DNA from: Draconibacterium aestuarii
GTDB taxonomy: Bacteria; Bacteroidota; Bacteroidia; Bacteroidales; Prolixibacteraceae
NCBI GenBank assembly: GCA_026671195.1
Contig: JAPOHD010000009.1
Location: 1 to 64,000 of the forward strand
Length of the DNA: 64,000 bases
Direction: 5' to 3'
Shown: positions 1 to 8,433 of the stretch, piece after piece
Layout: every line of letters starts with the position of its first letter
How positions within the stretch are numbered: the first letter of the stretch is position 1
Translations under genes and position numbers: made by a program
Notes under the pieces: model-generated
What the model was told of the DNA's origin: nothing
Databases searched by the model: none
What the model saw: only the letters and a program-made list of their open reading frames with translations

Positions 1-126
1 AGTGAAAAACAGGCTTGCTCAATTAACGTGGTGCTTTTTTTTCATAATAACGAATTTTATAATTACTCACCCTAAAGGTACTGGAGACTGAGCACTTTAG
101 CTACCTTTAGGTTTCGTTCAACAATT

Positions 127-1173
127 ATGGTGTCGCCACTAAGTGTTTCACTTGCTCTGGCAATGGCTTATAACGGTGCATCTGGAGACACAAAAGCAGA
201 GATGGAGGAAGCAATGAAACTAAATGGTCTTACTCCGGAGCAAATTAACAACTCGTATAAAATGCTTATTGAAGCACTTCTGTCGCTTGATGAAGATGTA
301 GTTTTTGAAATCGCCGACGCCATTTTTCACGAACAAAACTTTAATGTAAAACAGGAGTTTTTAAACCTCAACGAAACCTATTTTAATGCTGAAATTGACA
401 GTATCGATTTTAGTAATCCTTCGGCTGTAACCAAAATAAACAGCTGGGTGGCTGATAAAACACAAAATAAGATCAGAACTATTTTAGATAGTCTTTCGCC
501 CGATGACAGGATGGTATTATTAAATGCCATATATTTTTATGGAACCTGGACAAAGGAGTTTAATAAAAACGGAACAAAAATGCGGAACTTCACAATGGCG
601 GATGGCAGTAATAAAGAGGTACCAATGATGAGCAAAGAAGATGAACTTGACTACCTTACGAACAGTTTATTTAGTGCTGTAAAACTTCCATACGGATCAG
701 GTCAATACAATATGTTGGTTTTGCTTCCGGCCGAAGGAGAGAACGTTCAAAATGTTATAGATGAACTATCGCCAAGCAATTGGAAAAACTGGTCAGAAAA
801 GTTTGAAAGACAGAATAATATTGCTGTAACCATGCCTCGTTTTAAGTTTGCATTCGATATACAACTGAATAGTGTATTGCAACAAATGGGAATGCACAAA
901 GCATTTTCACCCTTTTCGGCCAACTTTTCAAACATTTCTGATGTAGACTTATTTATCAGTTCGGTTATACATAAAACATATATCGATGTAAACGAAACAG
1001 GAACTGAAGCAGCTGCGGTTACTGCATTAACATTTACAACAACCAGTATTGATCCAAATCTGCCTAAAACCGTTTTTATAGTTGATAAACCTTTTTTATT
1101 TGCCGTTACGGAAAAAGACACCGACGCTATTTTATTTATTGGCGAAGTTCAAAATCCGGAATACAAAGAATAA
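127..1173 (+). CDS. Serpin family protease inhibitor, N-terminus missing
   Basis: Serpins trap target proteases by cleavage of a reactive-centre loop. The 348-residue product begins at the family motif SPLSVSLALAMAYNGA, which normally lies about 50-60 residues into the protein after a signal peptide and helix A. The hinge ETGTEAAAVTA near residue 300 is of the inhibitory type. Counting 17 residues from the hinge glutamate puts P1-P1' at Thr-Ser. The C-terminal sequence (KPFLFAVTE...ILFIGEVQNP) is intact. Upstream in the same frame there are only about 14 codons back to a stop near base 75, and they do not look like a serpin N-terminus. So the gene is either 5'-truncated or rearranged. A lipoprotein gene follows about 110 bp downstream. 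The family is certain; whether the protein folds or is exported is doubtful. Confidence 0.85.
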   Translation: MVSPLSVSLALAMAYNGASGDTKAEMEEAMKLNGLTPEQINNSYKMLIEALLSLDEDVVFEIADAIFHEQNFNVKQEFLNLNETYFNAEIDSIDFSNPSAVTKINSWVADKTQNKIRTILDSLSPDDRMVLLNAIYFYGTWTKEFNKNGTKMRNFTMADGSNKEVPMMSKEDELDYLTNSLFSAVKLPYGSGQYNMLVLLPAEGENVQNVIDELSPSNWKNWSEKFERQNNIAVTMPRFKFAFDIQLNSVLQQMGMHKAFSPFSANFSNISDVDLFISSVIHKTYIDVNETGTEAAAVTALTFTTTSIDPNLPKTVFIVDKPFLFAVTEKDTDAILFIGEVQNPEYKE

Positions 1174-1281
1174 GTTTATAAAATGATTAAATACAAGATA
1201 CTGAACAAATTGAAAGAAATTAATCTGGTGCAAACAGAATAAACCAGAGGATGTTTCGTTATATAAAAAATTTAGAAAGCC

Positions 1282-1935
1282 ATGAAACGATTAGTCGTAA
1301 TACTATCCGTTTTTTTAATTTTATACACCGCGTGCGAGGAAGAAGAAACCATCCAGTTTTTGGAAACTGGTGAAGTGGTTGATTATGCCGGTGCCGGGAA
1401 CTGCGGTTTTGTTATTGAGCTTGACAATGGCAAAGGTATTCAGCCTTTGTATTATCCCGAGGATTTTACATTCACAAATGGTCAGCGTGTTTTGGTTGAA
1501 TATACCGAACTGGATAATATTATTAATGGGTGCGACCGGGGTATTGCCTGCAAGGTTAATTACATTGAAGAATTAGCCTGTGCTCCGTATGTCGATTTGT
1601 ATTTCGAGAACTACGACAGCCTGGCACGCGACCCTGTATATTTACACGAAGCTTATGTTGATGGAAATTGCCTGTATTTTAGGATTTCGTATAGCGGAGG
1701 TTGCCAGAAACACAACATAGACTTAGCACGAATGCATCCCTGGACAGCAAACAGCGACAACATTCCAACTTTTGAAATACGCCACAACTCCAACGACGAT
1801 TTGTGTGAGGCTTATTTTACTAAAGAATTTCGCTACGACCTGTCATCCTTAATCGATGAAGGCAAAAAAGAATTTGTATTGACTGCCAAGTTAGTAAATA
1901 ATGAATTTTACAATAAAACATTTTATTTGAACTAG
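1282..1935 (+). CDS. Hypothetical lipoprotein, possibly NigD-like
   Basis: This is a 217-residue protein with a lipoprotein signal peptide ending in the lipobox LYTAC, so it is probably anchored in the outer membrane or periplasm. After a short acidic linker (EEEET) come two beta-rich segments: about residues 28-95, which could be an OB-like domain, and about 100-217, a beta-sandwich-like part. Cysteine pairs occur in both (GNCGF, GCDRGIAC, YSGGCQK). The length and two-domain plan recall the NigD-like lipoproteins of Bacteroidota, but I could not confirm this and no enzymatic motif is visible. It lies downstream of the serpin on the same strand and may be co-transcribed with it. A strong hairpin terminator follows. 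Confidence 0.75.
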   Translation: MKRLVVILSVFLILYTACEEEETIQFLETGEVVDYAGAGNCGFVIELDNGKGIQPLYYPEDFTFTNGQRVLVEYTELDNIINGCDRGIACKVNYIEELACAPYVDLYFENYDSLARDPVYLHEAYVDGNCLYFRISYSGGCQKHNIDLARMHPWTANSDNIPTFEIRHNSNDDLCEAYFTKEFRYDLSSLIDEGKKEFVLTAKLVNNEFYNKTFYLN

Positions 1936-1973
1936 AGCAGGTCTTCCTGTAAATAACTGCACTGATAATTTTG

Positions 1974-2005
1974 AAAGGGTTGATTTTTACGAATCAACCC
2001 TTTTT
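1974..2005 (+). terminator. Rho-independent terminator after the lipoprotein gene
   Basis: The arms AAAGGGTTGATT (1974-1985) and AATCAACCCTTT (1992-2003) pair perfectly around a 6-base loop and are followed by more T residues. It ends the serpin/lipoprotein unit. Confidence 0.85.
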
Positions 2006-2427
2006 ATTTGATCTAATTAGAAAATATATCGTACTAATTTCGTCGTAGCTCATTCAACTAAAAAATTCTTCCAACCTCACTTTAACAGCACCATTGCATT
2101 CATTTTTTTTACAACAACCTCTTTTATTGAACCGGGAGTTGATACCAGTTTTTTTTTTAGAGAGAGTAAAAACTGCAAGAGATTGAAAATGCCAACATTG
2201 TTGGTTTCCACACTACAATATGAATGGATGTCCAGGTTGTTACTGCAATAACTGCCACAGCTTTATAATCAGCAGCTAACTTCTATCCGTTTTTTGTATC
2301 GCAAACAACAGCTCTTAAGTACACGAAAACAATTCAAACTTTATAAGATTGTATTTGCTATATCTTTTTGATTAGGGTTAACAATTTTACCACAAATATG
2401 CGGGAGCTGCCATTCGGAAAACAGCAC
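2006..2427. other. Intergenic region without a recognisable gene
   Basis: This AT-rich spacer of about 420 bp lies between two converging transcription units. No open frame of recognisable content, RNA gene or repeat was seen on either strand. Confidence 0.6.
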
Positions 2428-2457
2428 AAAAAAGGGCACAAACATTAGTCTGCACCC
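2428..2457 (-). terminator. Terminator of the FadL-like gene
   Basis: On the minus strand GGGTGCA (2457-2451) can pair with TGTGCCC (2440-2434) using two G-U pairs. Six T residues follow (2433-2428). It lies 27 bp after the stop codon. Confidence 0.6.
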
Positions 2458-2483
2458 TCTTGATTGTATTCTAAGTTATTGGT

Positions 2484-4151
2484 TTAAAAAATACTATATG
2501 AAATACCTGCCGCAACATTTAAAGTTGTTTTTGCATACGTCTCGTCATATTCTCCAACATCCGGATCGGTAAACACAACAGTATCGTCTTTATAAAAAGT
2601 GTTGGATACTCCAAAGTCAAATACAAGCTTATCCGTAATTTTCCACATAAAACCACCCGCAAGAGTATTCGATGAGTTTGTAAAGCTAAAATCACTCTGA
2701 TACTCAGGAGTTACACCATTTTCAGAAATTAAACCACCAACACTGATGGCAAATTTTTCAGATAAATTAAATTGTAATCCCAGACCAAGTTCGTAATAGT
2801 TCTTATCAATTTCGCGTTTTACCCGTTGTCCGACTGAGTTGTACCTTACATTGTAACCATAATCAACTCCTTTATCCAGGTACATATTATATGACAATTG
2901 CATTTCCAGCCAATCCAAACCCCGATAACCAACTCCTGCGGTTATAATTCCCGGCACATCGTAACTTCCTTCGACTCCATCAGGGAACAAACCCAGGTCG
3001 TCAACTTTTGTCTCATTTTTTAAGATTAACGAAGTTTTATGTTCGTATTTCAAACCGATATTCCAATCATCGTTTGGCGAAATATTGATACCAATAATAG
3101 GAGTAAATCCCATTCCTTTTTGTTTTGTATCTACTTCGCGATCTTCCATTGCACCGGCAGTACCCGATAACGTTTGGGCCGTTCCGTTTAAAATTCCGGC
3201 CGTTGCAGTTAACTCATCTCCTACTGCATTATATGTGCCTTGCAACTGTACAAAATTCATCATATCAATTTGCTCCTGTGGTATTCCTACATACTGCAAA
3301 CCACCTTCAATCAGAGAACGCGTGGCTGCATCAATATAGCCGGCACCTTCAAGCTGAGCCAAAGTAAAATCTCCGCCGCCTGCATCAATCACCGGTTGCA
3401 TCTGGGTAGCAGTCCCGTACATCAAGTTAGCTCCGGTAGTTGCCTGACCGGCAATACCACTAACAGTTGAAGAAGCACCAGTTAACCATGCAGATGCAGG
3501 ATTCATCTGACCACCAGCTTCCAACATTACATTTTCAATGGCACCTTTGTAGGCATTTACCGACGGCATTACACGAACACCTCCGTATACCGAAAACATA
3601 TCATTTATTGCATAGGTTGCTCCCAACTGAATTCCCCAGTATGTTGATGAACCATCGAATGATAAATCGGCACTATAACCGGTAACTGCTAATGCAGGGC
3701 TTATTTGAGCCAAACCAGCCAGCGCAGGAACAGCTTTTGAAATTGGGATTTCGAAAGAAGGTAATCCCCGGTCGAAAGTTGCGGTACCTCCGCCGCCAAT
3801 CGGACCTATTCCCAAAGAAAATGCCCATTTATCTTTTTTGTAAACTCCGTAAAGATCCGGAAATACCGGAACTGTTGTTTCGCCCTTGTAATATCCGTCG
3901 TTTAATAATGGGAATTCGGTATTCACTTCCCTGGTCTGAAATATAGATTGGCTGTAGAAAGCAAAATGCCATCCATTTTCCAATTTCACCAAACCGGCAG
4001 GATTGTAAAAAACAGCATCAATTTCGAGAGCCGCATTTCGCGATAACATTCGAATATATTGTGCACTTTGATTGTAATTAGTCAATAGTCCGCCCGCAAA
4101 GGTGACATTAAGCAGCATAAAAAATACTGCAAGCAGTGTCAGTTTTTTCAT
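2484..4151 (-). CDS. FadL/OmpP1/TodX-family outer-membrane transporter
   Basis: This 555-residue outer-membrane beta-barrel belongs to the FadL (long-chain fatty acid/hydrophobic compound) family. The signal peptide MKKLTLLAVFFMLLNVTFAG is followed by a family-like N-terminus with SRNAALEIDAVFYNPAGL, and the C-terminal barrel strands end in aromatic/hydrophobic residues (GISYSIF). The frame stays open upstream to base 4247, but I place the start at 4151. The signal peptide begins exactly there, and the upstream ATG falls inside a predicted promoter. About residues 200-340 form an Ala/Gly/Thr/Gln-rich stretch between barrel strands, longer than in E. coli FadL. The substrate is unknown. Confidence 0.85.
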   Translation of the reverse strand: MKKLTLLAVFFMLLNVTFAGGLLTNYNQSAQYIRMLSRNAALEIDAVFYNPAGLVKLENGWHFAFYSQSIFQTREVNTEFPLLNDGYYKGETTVPVFPDLYGVYKKDKWAFSLGIGPIGGGGTATFDRGLPSFEIPISKAVPALAGLAQISPALAVTGYSADLSFDGSSTYWGIQLGATYAINDMFSVYGGVRVMPSVNAYKGAIENVMLEAGGQMNPASAWLTGASSTVSGIAGQATTGANLMYGTATQMQPVIDAGGGDFTLAQLEGAGYIDAATRSLIEGGLQYVGIPQEQIDMMNFVQLQGTYNAVGDELTATAGILNGTAQTLSGTAGAMEDREVDTKQKGMGFTPIIGINISPNDDWNIGLKYEHKTSLILKNETKVDDLGLFPDGVEGSYDVPGIITAGVGYRGLDWLEMQLSYNMYLDKGVDYGYNVRYNSVGQRVKREIDKNYYELGLGLQFNLSEKFAISVGGLISENGVTPEYQSDFSFTNSSNTLAGGFMWKITDKLVFDFGVSNTFYKDDTVVFTDPDVGEYDETYAKTTLNVAAGISYSIF

Positions 4152-4244
4152 AGATATAATTTTAATAAAAGACAATTTTATCCCTTTTAAACATAAATAA
4201 TAACGGGAAATATTACAGTTTTTTAGCAGTTGAATTCTGAGAAG

Positions 4245-4274
4245 CAAATTTAGAATTAATTTCTAATTACCAAA
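4245..4274 (-). promoter_or_regulatory. Predicted Bacteroidota promoter for the FadL-like gene
   Basis: On the minus strand a TTTG box (4274-4271) is followed after 18 bases by TAAATTTG (4252-4245), which matches the Bacteroidota -33/-7 consensus TTTG-N19-TAnnTTTG. The start codon at 4151 would have a leader of about 85 bases. Confidence 0.6.
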
Positions 4275-4348
4275 ACTTTCATACTGACATTCAGCTTTTT
4301 GCGCACTTTTCGAACAACGGCGACTTTTGTTCGAACCATAAAAAACAA

Positions 4349-4377
4349 AAAACCCGAAGCGCTACTCTTCGGGTTTT
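4349..4377 (-). terminator. Terminator of the dihydrolipoyl dehydrogenase gene
   Basis: The perfect 11-bp arms AAAACCCGAAG (4349-4359) and CTTCGGGTTTT (4367-4377) enclose a 7-base loop. T-rich sequence follows on the minus strand, 20 bp after the stop codon. Confidence 0.85.
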
Positions 4378-4397
4378 CAGTATTTAACAAATATATC

Positions 4398-5789
4398 TTA
4401 GATATGAATCACCTCGTCGTAAGCTGCTGCTGCAGCTTCCATAACCGCTTCGCTCATGGTTGGATGCGGATGTATTGTTTTCAATAATTCATGTCCGGTA
4501 ATTTCCAGTTTTTTGGCAACCACCAGTTCGGCAATCATTTCAGTTACATTTCCACCAATCATATGTGCACCTAGTAACTCGCCATATTTTGCATCAAAAA
4601 TTAGTTTAACAAAACCATCTTTTTGACCGGCAGCACTTGCCTTGCCACTTGCCGAGTATGGGAATTTACCCACTTTTATTTCGTAACCGGCTTCTTTCGC
4701 CTTCGCCTCAGTTAAACCAACCGACGAAACTTCTGGATTTGTGTACGTACATCCCGGAATATTTCCATAATCAACCGGTTCTGGATTTAGTCCTGCAATT
4801 TTTTCGATACAGGTAATTCCTTCAGCCGATGCAACATGAGCCAATGCCGGCCCTGCAACAATATCTCCAATGGCATAAATGCCTTCCACATTCGTATTGT
4901 AATACTCGTCTACTTTAACACGACCCTGTTCTGTTTCAATACCCAGTTCTTCCAAACCAATTCCTTCTGTGTTTGGAGCAATTCCGACTGCAGAAAGAAC
5001 AATATCAGCTTCAATAACTTCTTCCCCTTTTTTGGTTTTTATGGTTACCTTACATTTATCACCCGAGGTATCCACACTTTCCACCGAAGAACTTGTCATC
5101 ACCTTCATTTTTGATTTTTTGAAGTTGCGTTCAAGTTGTTTGGCCACATCAGCATCCTCGTTTGGCACCAGGGTTGGCATAAATTCTACTAAAGTAACTT
5201 TTGTTCCAATTGAATGATAGAAATAGGCAAACTCGCTACCAATAGCACCAGATCCCACAACCACCATACTTTCAGGCTGTTTATCAAGCGTAAGTGCTTT
5301 GCGGTAGCCTATAATTTTTTTACCATCCTGTGGCAAATTAGGCAATTCGCGCGAGCGTGCTCCGGTGGCCAAAATAATATGTTTTGCAGTGTACGATGTT
5401 TTTTTACCGGCATCGTCGGTTACTTCAACTGTATTTTTCGCAGTTAGTTTCCCCCAGCCAAAAATCGATTCAACCTTGTTCTTTTTGAACAAGAACTGAA
5501 TTCCTTTACTCATACCATCGGCAACACCTCTGCTGCGCTTTACCATGGCCACAAAATCAGGTTTTACTTCACCTTCGATCGAAACACCGTAATCGGCAGC
5601 GTGCACAGCATACTCGTATGCCTGAGCACTTTTCAACAACGATTTTGTAGGGATACATCCCCAGTTCAAACAAATTCCACCCAGATTTTCTTTTTCAACC
5701 ACAGCAACTTTAAATCCAAGCTGTGCAGCACGAATGGCAGTAACATATCCGCCAGGACCACTACCAATAACTATAACATCGTAATTCAT
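4398..5789 (-). CDS. lpdA: Dihydrolipoyl dehydrogenase (E3)
   Basis: This flavoprotein reoxidises dihydrolipoamide with NAD+ in the pyruvate and 2-oxoacid dehydrogenase and glycine cleavage complexes. The 463-residue length is usual. The FAD-binding motif GSGPGGYVTAIRAAQLG is at the N-terminus. The redox-active disulfide is C40/C45 in GGICLNWGCIPTKS. The NAD-binding motif is VVGSGAIGSEFAYFY, and the second FAD site (YAIGDI) precedes the dimerisation domain. The catalytic His-Glu pair lies in HPHPTMSEAVMEAA at the C-terminus. No E1 or E2 gene is adjacent, so the complex it serves cannot be told from context. It is a single-gene unit with its own terminator. Confidence 0.97.
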   Translation of the reverse strand: MNYDVIVIGSGPGGYVTAIRAAQLGFKVAVVEKENLGGICLNWGCIPTKSLLKSAQAYEYAVHAADYGVSIEGEVKPDFVAMVKRSRGVADGMSKGIQFLFKKNKVESIFGWGKLTAKNTVEVTDDAGKKTSYTAKHIILATGARSRELPNLPQDGKKIIGYRKALTLDKQPESMVVVGSGAIGSEFAYFYHSIGTKVTLVEFMPTLVPNEDADVAKQLERNFKKSKMKVMTSSSVESVDTSGDKCKVTIKTKKGEEVIEADIVLSAVGIAPNTEGIGLEELGIETEQGRVKVDEYYNTNVEGIYAIGDIVAGPALAHVASAEGITCIEKIAGLNPEPVDYGNIPGCTYTNPEVSSVGLTEAKAKEAGYEIKVGKFPYSASGKASAAGQKDGFVKLIFDAKYGELLGAHMIGGNVTEMIAELVVAKKLEITGHELLKTIHPHPTMSEAVMEAAAAAYDEVIHI

Positions 5790-5969
5790 TATACTTATGT
5801 TTTTTGAATTTTATTTTAACTAACTAACACCTCTAACAAAGAAAGGTTTTACAAAATTATTTCTTTTCAGGCAAATAGAATCCTGTTGTGTGTGGTATAA
5901 AAAATAGTCTACTTTGTAACTCCAACCAAAATAGTACTTCAATAAGCATTGGTACTCGTCCTGTTGATT

Positions 5970-7082
5970 CTATTTTAATTTCGAATACAAGTCGAGCAAC
6001 TCGCCTGCAGCAATAAACGAACTCATTCTATCAGTTAAAACATAATTTTCCAGAATTTTCAGTTTCTCTTTAATTTCAGGATTGTCGTAAAAATTACGTT
6101 TCAAATGTTCTTCTATGGTTTCGTGCATCCAGTAGGTTGACTGCTCATTACGTTTTTTATAAAAATAATCATTTTCTACAGTCTGTTTCTTATACTTTTC
6201 TACCTGCTCCCAAATTGCATCAATTCCGATTTTATGAAAAGCGGAACAGGTTAACACACCCGGATCCCAATCCGATTCTTTTTTAGGGAACAGATGAATG
6301 GCATTTCGATACTGCACCTGCGCCATCTGTGCCTTTTCAACGTTATTTCCGTCAGCCTTATTTATCGCTATCAGATCGGCCATTTCCATAATTCCACGTT
6401 TTATCCCCTGCAACTCGTCGCCGGCTCCAGCCAACATCAATAATAAGAAGAAATCAGTCATGGAATGTACGGCGGTTTCGCTTTGTCCAACTCCAACTGT
6501 CTCGATTAAGATATGATTAAATCCGGCAGCTTCACACAGAATAATGGTTTCGCGGGTTTTACGGGCCACCCCCCCCAGCGAACCTGCTGACGGGCTGGGA
6601 CGGATATAGGCATTACTGTCGCCTGACAATTCTTCCATTCGTGTTTTATCGCCCAAAATACTTCCCTTTGTGCGTTCGCTACTTGGGTCGATAGCCAATA
6701 CCGCTAATTTATGCCCACGGTTGGTAATATATTTCCCGAAGGCTTCAATAAAGGTACTTTTTCCTACACCCGGAACTCCTGTAATTCCAATTCGTATCGA
6801 TTTTCCACTGTGCGGCAGGCATTTAGTAATAATTTCCTGAGCTAGATTCTGATGCTCAGTTTTTGAACTTTCAACCAAAGTAACCGCTTTACTAAGCAGC
6901 GTTATGTCGCCTTTCAATATTCCTGCAACATACTCATCGGCCGAATGCAATTTTCGTTTCTTCTGTAAAAATCGTTTAACCGAGTCATTACTAACAGGCT
7001 CGGGTTGTACAATTCCGTTGTTTACCTTTAATCCTTGAAATTCAGGATTATTTTCAATATGGTGCTGATCCTTTTCTGACAT
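5970..7082 (-). CDS. meaB: Methylmalonyl-CoA mutase-associated GTPase MeaB
   Basis: This is a 370-residue G3E-type GTPase that guards cobalamin loading and protects methylmalonyl-CoA mutase. The P-loop GVPGVGKS is near residue 104. Further MeaB/ArgK motifs follow: AIDPSSERTKGSILGDKTRM, RPSPSAGSLGGVARKTRE, ETVGVGQSE (switch region) and NKADG (guanine specificity). The N-terminal tail of about 50 residues is variable. The C-terminal helices serve dimerisation in known members. The mutase subunits, often neighbours in Bacteroidota, are not in this window. Its presence implies B12-dependent propionate/succinate metabolism in this organism (inference from the family). Confidence 0.95.
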   Translation of the reverse strand: MSEKDQHHIENNPEFQGLKVNNGIVQPEPVSNDSVKRFLQKKRKLHSADEYVAGILKGDITLLSKAVTLVESSKTEHQNLAQEIITKCLPHSGKSIRIGITGVPGVGKSTFIEAFGKYITNRGHKLAVLAIDPSSERTKGSILGDKTRMEELSGDSNAYIRPSPSAGSLGGVARKTRETIILCEAAGFNHILIETVGVGQSETAVHSMTDFFLLLMLAGAGDELQGIKRGIMEMADLIAINKADGNNVEKAQMAQVQYRNAIHLFPKKESDWDPGVLTCSAFHKIGIDAIWEQVEKYKKQTVENDYFYKKRNEQSTYWMHETIEEHLKRNFYDNPEIKEKLKILENYVLTDRMSSFIAAGELLDLYSKLK

Positions 7083-7113
7083 TCAAAATTATTTTGGGCA
7101 ATAAAAGTACGTA

Positions 7114-7150
7114 AAAAAGAAGGTGCTGCAAATTACATTTGCAACACCTT
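7114..7150 (-). terminator. Terminator of the DUF1573 gene
   Basis: A 14-bp stem with one mismatch (arms 7120-7133 and 7137-7150) is followed on the minus strand by a C and a run of T (7119-7114). It lies 28 bp after the DUF1573 stop codon and just ahead of meaB. Confidence 0.8.
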
Positions 7151-7177
7151 AATATATTATTGAACTTAAATAAACTT

Positions 7178-8272
7178 TTAACTTTGCGGAACAACAATAT
7201 TGCTCGAAATACGCAATGTTGAAGTTGAATTTTTAGGATCGTTTGTAATTACTGTAATAGACTTACTTTGACGACCACGTTTACCTCGCGAATCAAAAGT
7301 TACTTTAATCGGAGCTGTTTCACCCGGAGCGATAACCTTTGTTGACGGAGCTACTGCTGTACAACCACAGGAAGAGCGTACGCGACGAATTAGCAAATCA
7401 GATTTTCCATCATTCGTTAAATTAAATGTGTGTTCTTTTTTATCTCCCTGATTCATTTCCCCAAAATCGAAAGAGTTTTCTTTAAATACGGCAACAGGCG
7501 CATTGGCTAATTGTTCCGGAGTTAATTTTGAGAAATCCTCTTCGATAGTTGCACTTACACCAATCGAACTTTTATAATCGTTGCTTCCGTTTAACGACAA
7601 ATAAATACGGTGTGAAGCAAAACCATAACTATTATCGGCATTGGTATCGTAAGTTACAATAACTTTACCACGTCCGTTGGCAGGAATTGTTGTAGGTTCG
7701 GCTTTTGCGGCTAAATGTTTTGGCACAGTACGAAATCCAACTTCCACAGGTTGATCAGTATCATTCACCAACTCTAATTCTTTCGTAACAACCTCGCCTT
7801 GAGTAAGCTTTGCAAACGAAAGGTAATTCGATTTTACTCTCAGAGGACCAATTTGACGGGGATATTGTTCTGCCAGTGTTTTCTCGCGGGGTTCTACTTT
7901 CCCGGTTATACGCAAAACAACAGTACTTACGTCAGCATTCGATGTTACCGTAACCGATTTATTAAATGACCCCGGGCGGTTTTTGGGATTATAACTTACA
8001 TTTATTTCTCCGTTAGCCCCTGGCGCAACAGGTTCACGTGTCCATTTTGGAGTTGTACATCCACAAGATGCGCGCACGTTTGAAAGCACTAATGGTACAT
8101 CACCTTCGTTTTTAAAGGTAAAAGTTGTTGTTTGCGAACCGTCAGATTCTTTAAAAGAACCAAAGTCATGCGTTTGTTCTTCAAACTTAATTTTTGCTTT
8201 TCCCTGTGCCATTACCGTACTAACAGCCAATACTAAAGCAAACACTGCAAGTAATTGTAAAAATCTTTTCAT
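7178..8272 (-). CDS. DUF1573 domain protein, exported, two SCGC domains
   Basis: This 364-residue protein has a cleavable signal peptide (ending VMAQG). It carries two DUF1573 immunoglobulin-like domains, each with the family motif (V)R-[AS]-SCGCT: near residues 68-73 (RASCGCTTP) and near residue 300 (RSSCGCTAVAP). Both are preceded by HDFG/FDFG strands. A middle Ig-like segment (about 135-250) lacks the cysteines. Such proteins are common in the Bacteroidota envelope, but their role is not established; the paired cysteines may form a disulfide or bind metal (inference). On the minus strand TACATTTG (8322-8315) fits a -7 box, without a clear -33 box. Confidence 0.9.
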   Translation of the reverse strand: MKRFLQLLAVFALVLAVSTVMAQGKAKIKFEEQTHDFGSFKESDGSQTTTFTFKNEGDVPLVLSNVRASCGCTTPKWTREPVAPGANGEINVSYNPKNRPGSFNKSVTVTSNADVSTVVLRITGKVEPREKTLAEQYPRQIGPLRVKSNYLSFAKLTQGEVVTKELELVNDTDQPVEVGFRTVPKHLAAKAEPTTIPANGRGKVIVTYDTNADNSYGFASHRIYLSLNGSNDYKSSIGVSATIEEDFSKLTPEQLANAPVAVFKENSFDFGEMNQGDKKEHTFNLTNDGKSDLLIRRVRSSCGCTAVAPSTKVIAPGETAPIKVTFDSRGKRGRQSKSITVITNDPKNSTSTLRISSNIVVPQS

Positions 8273-8433
8273 AATTTAATATTTTAATTTGTTCGTTGAG
8301 TTCGTAATCTTAAACAAATGTAAGAATGCTTTTTTATTAGAAGTGTTAATCGGATTCAATAATTTGTTAATGAGTTGTTAACTGCACGTTTCAACTAAAA
8401 AAATGTGTAGTTTCGCTATTAATCAAAGCACAT

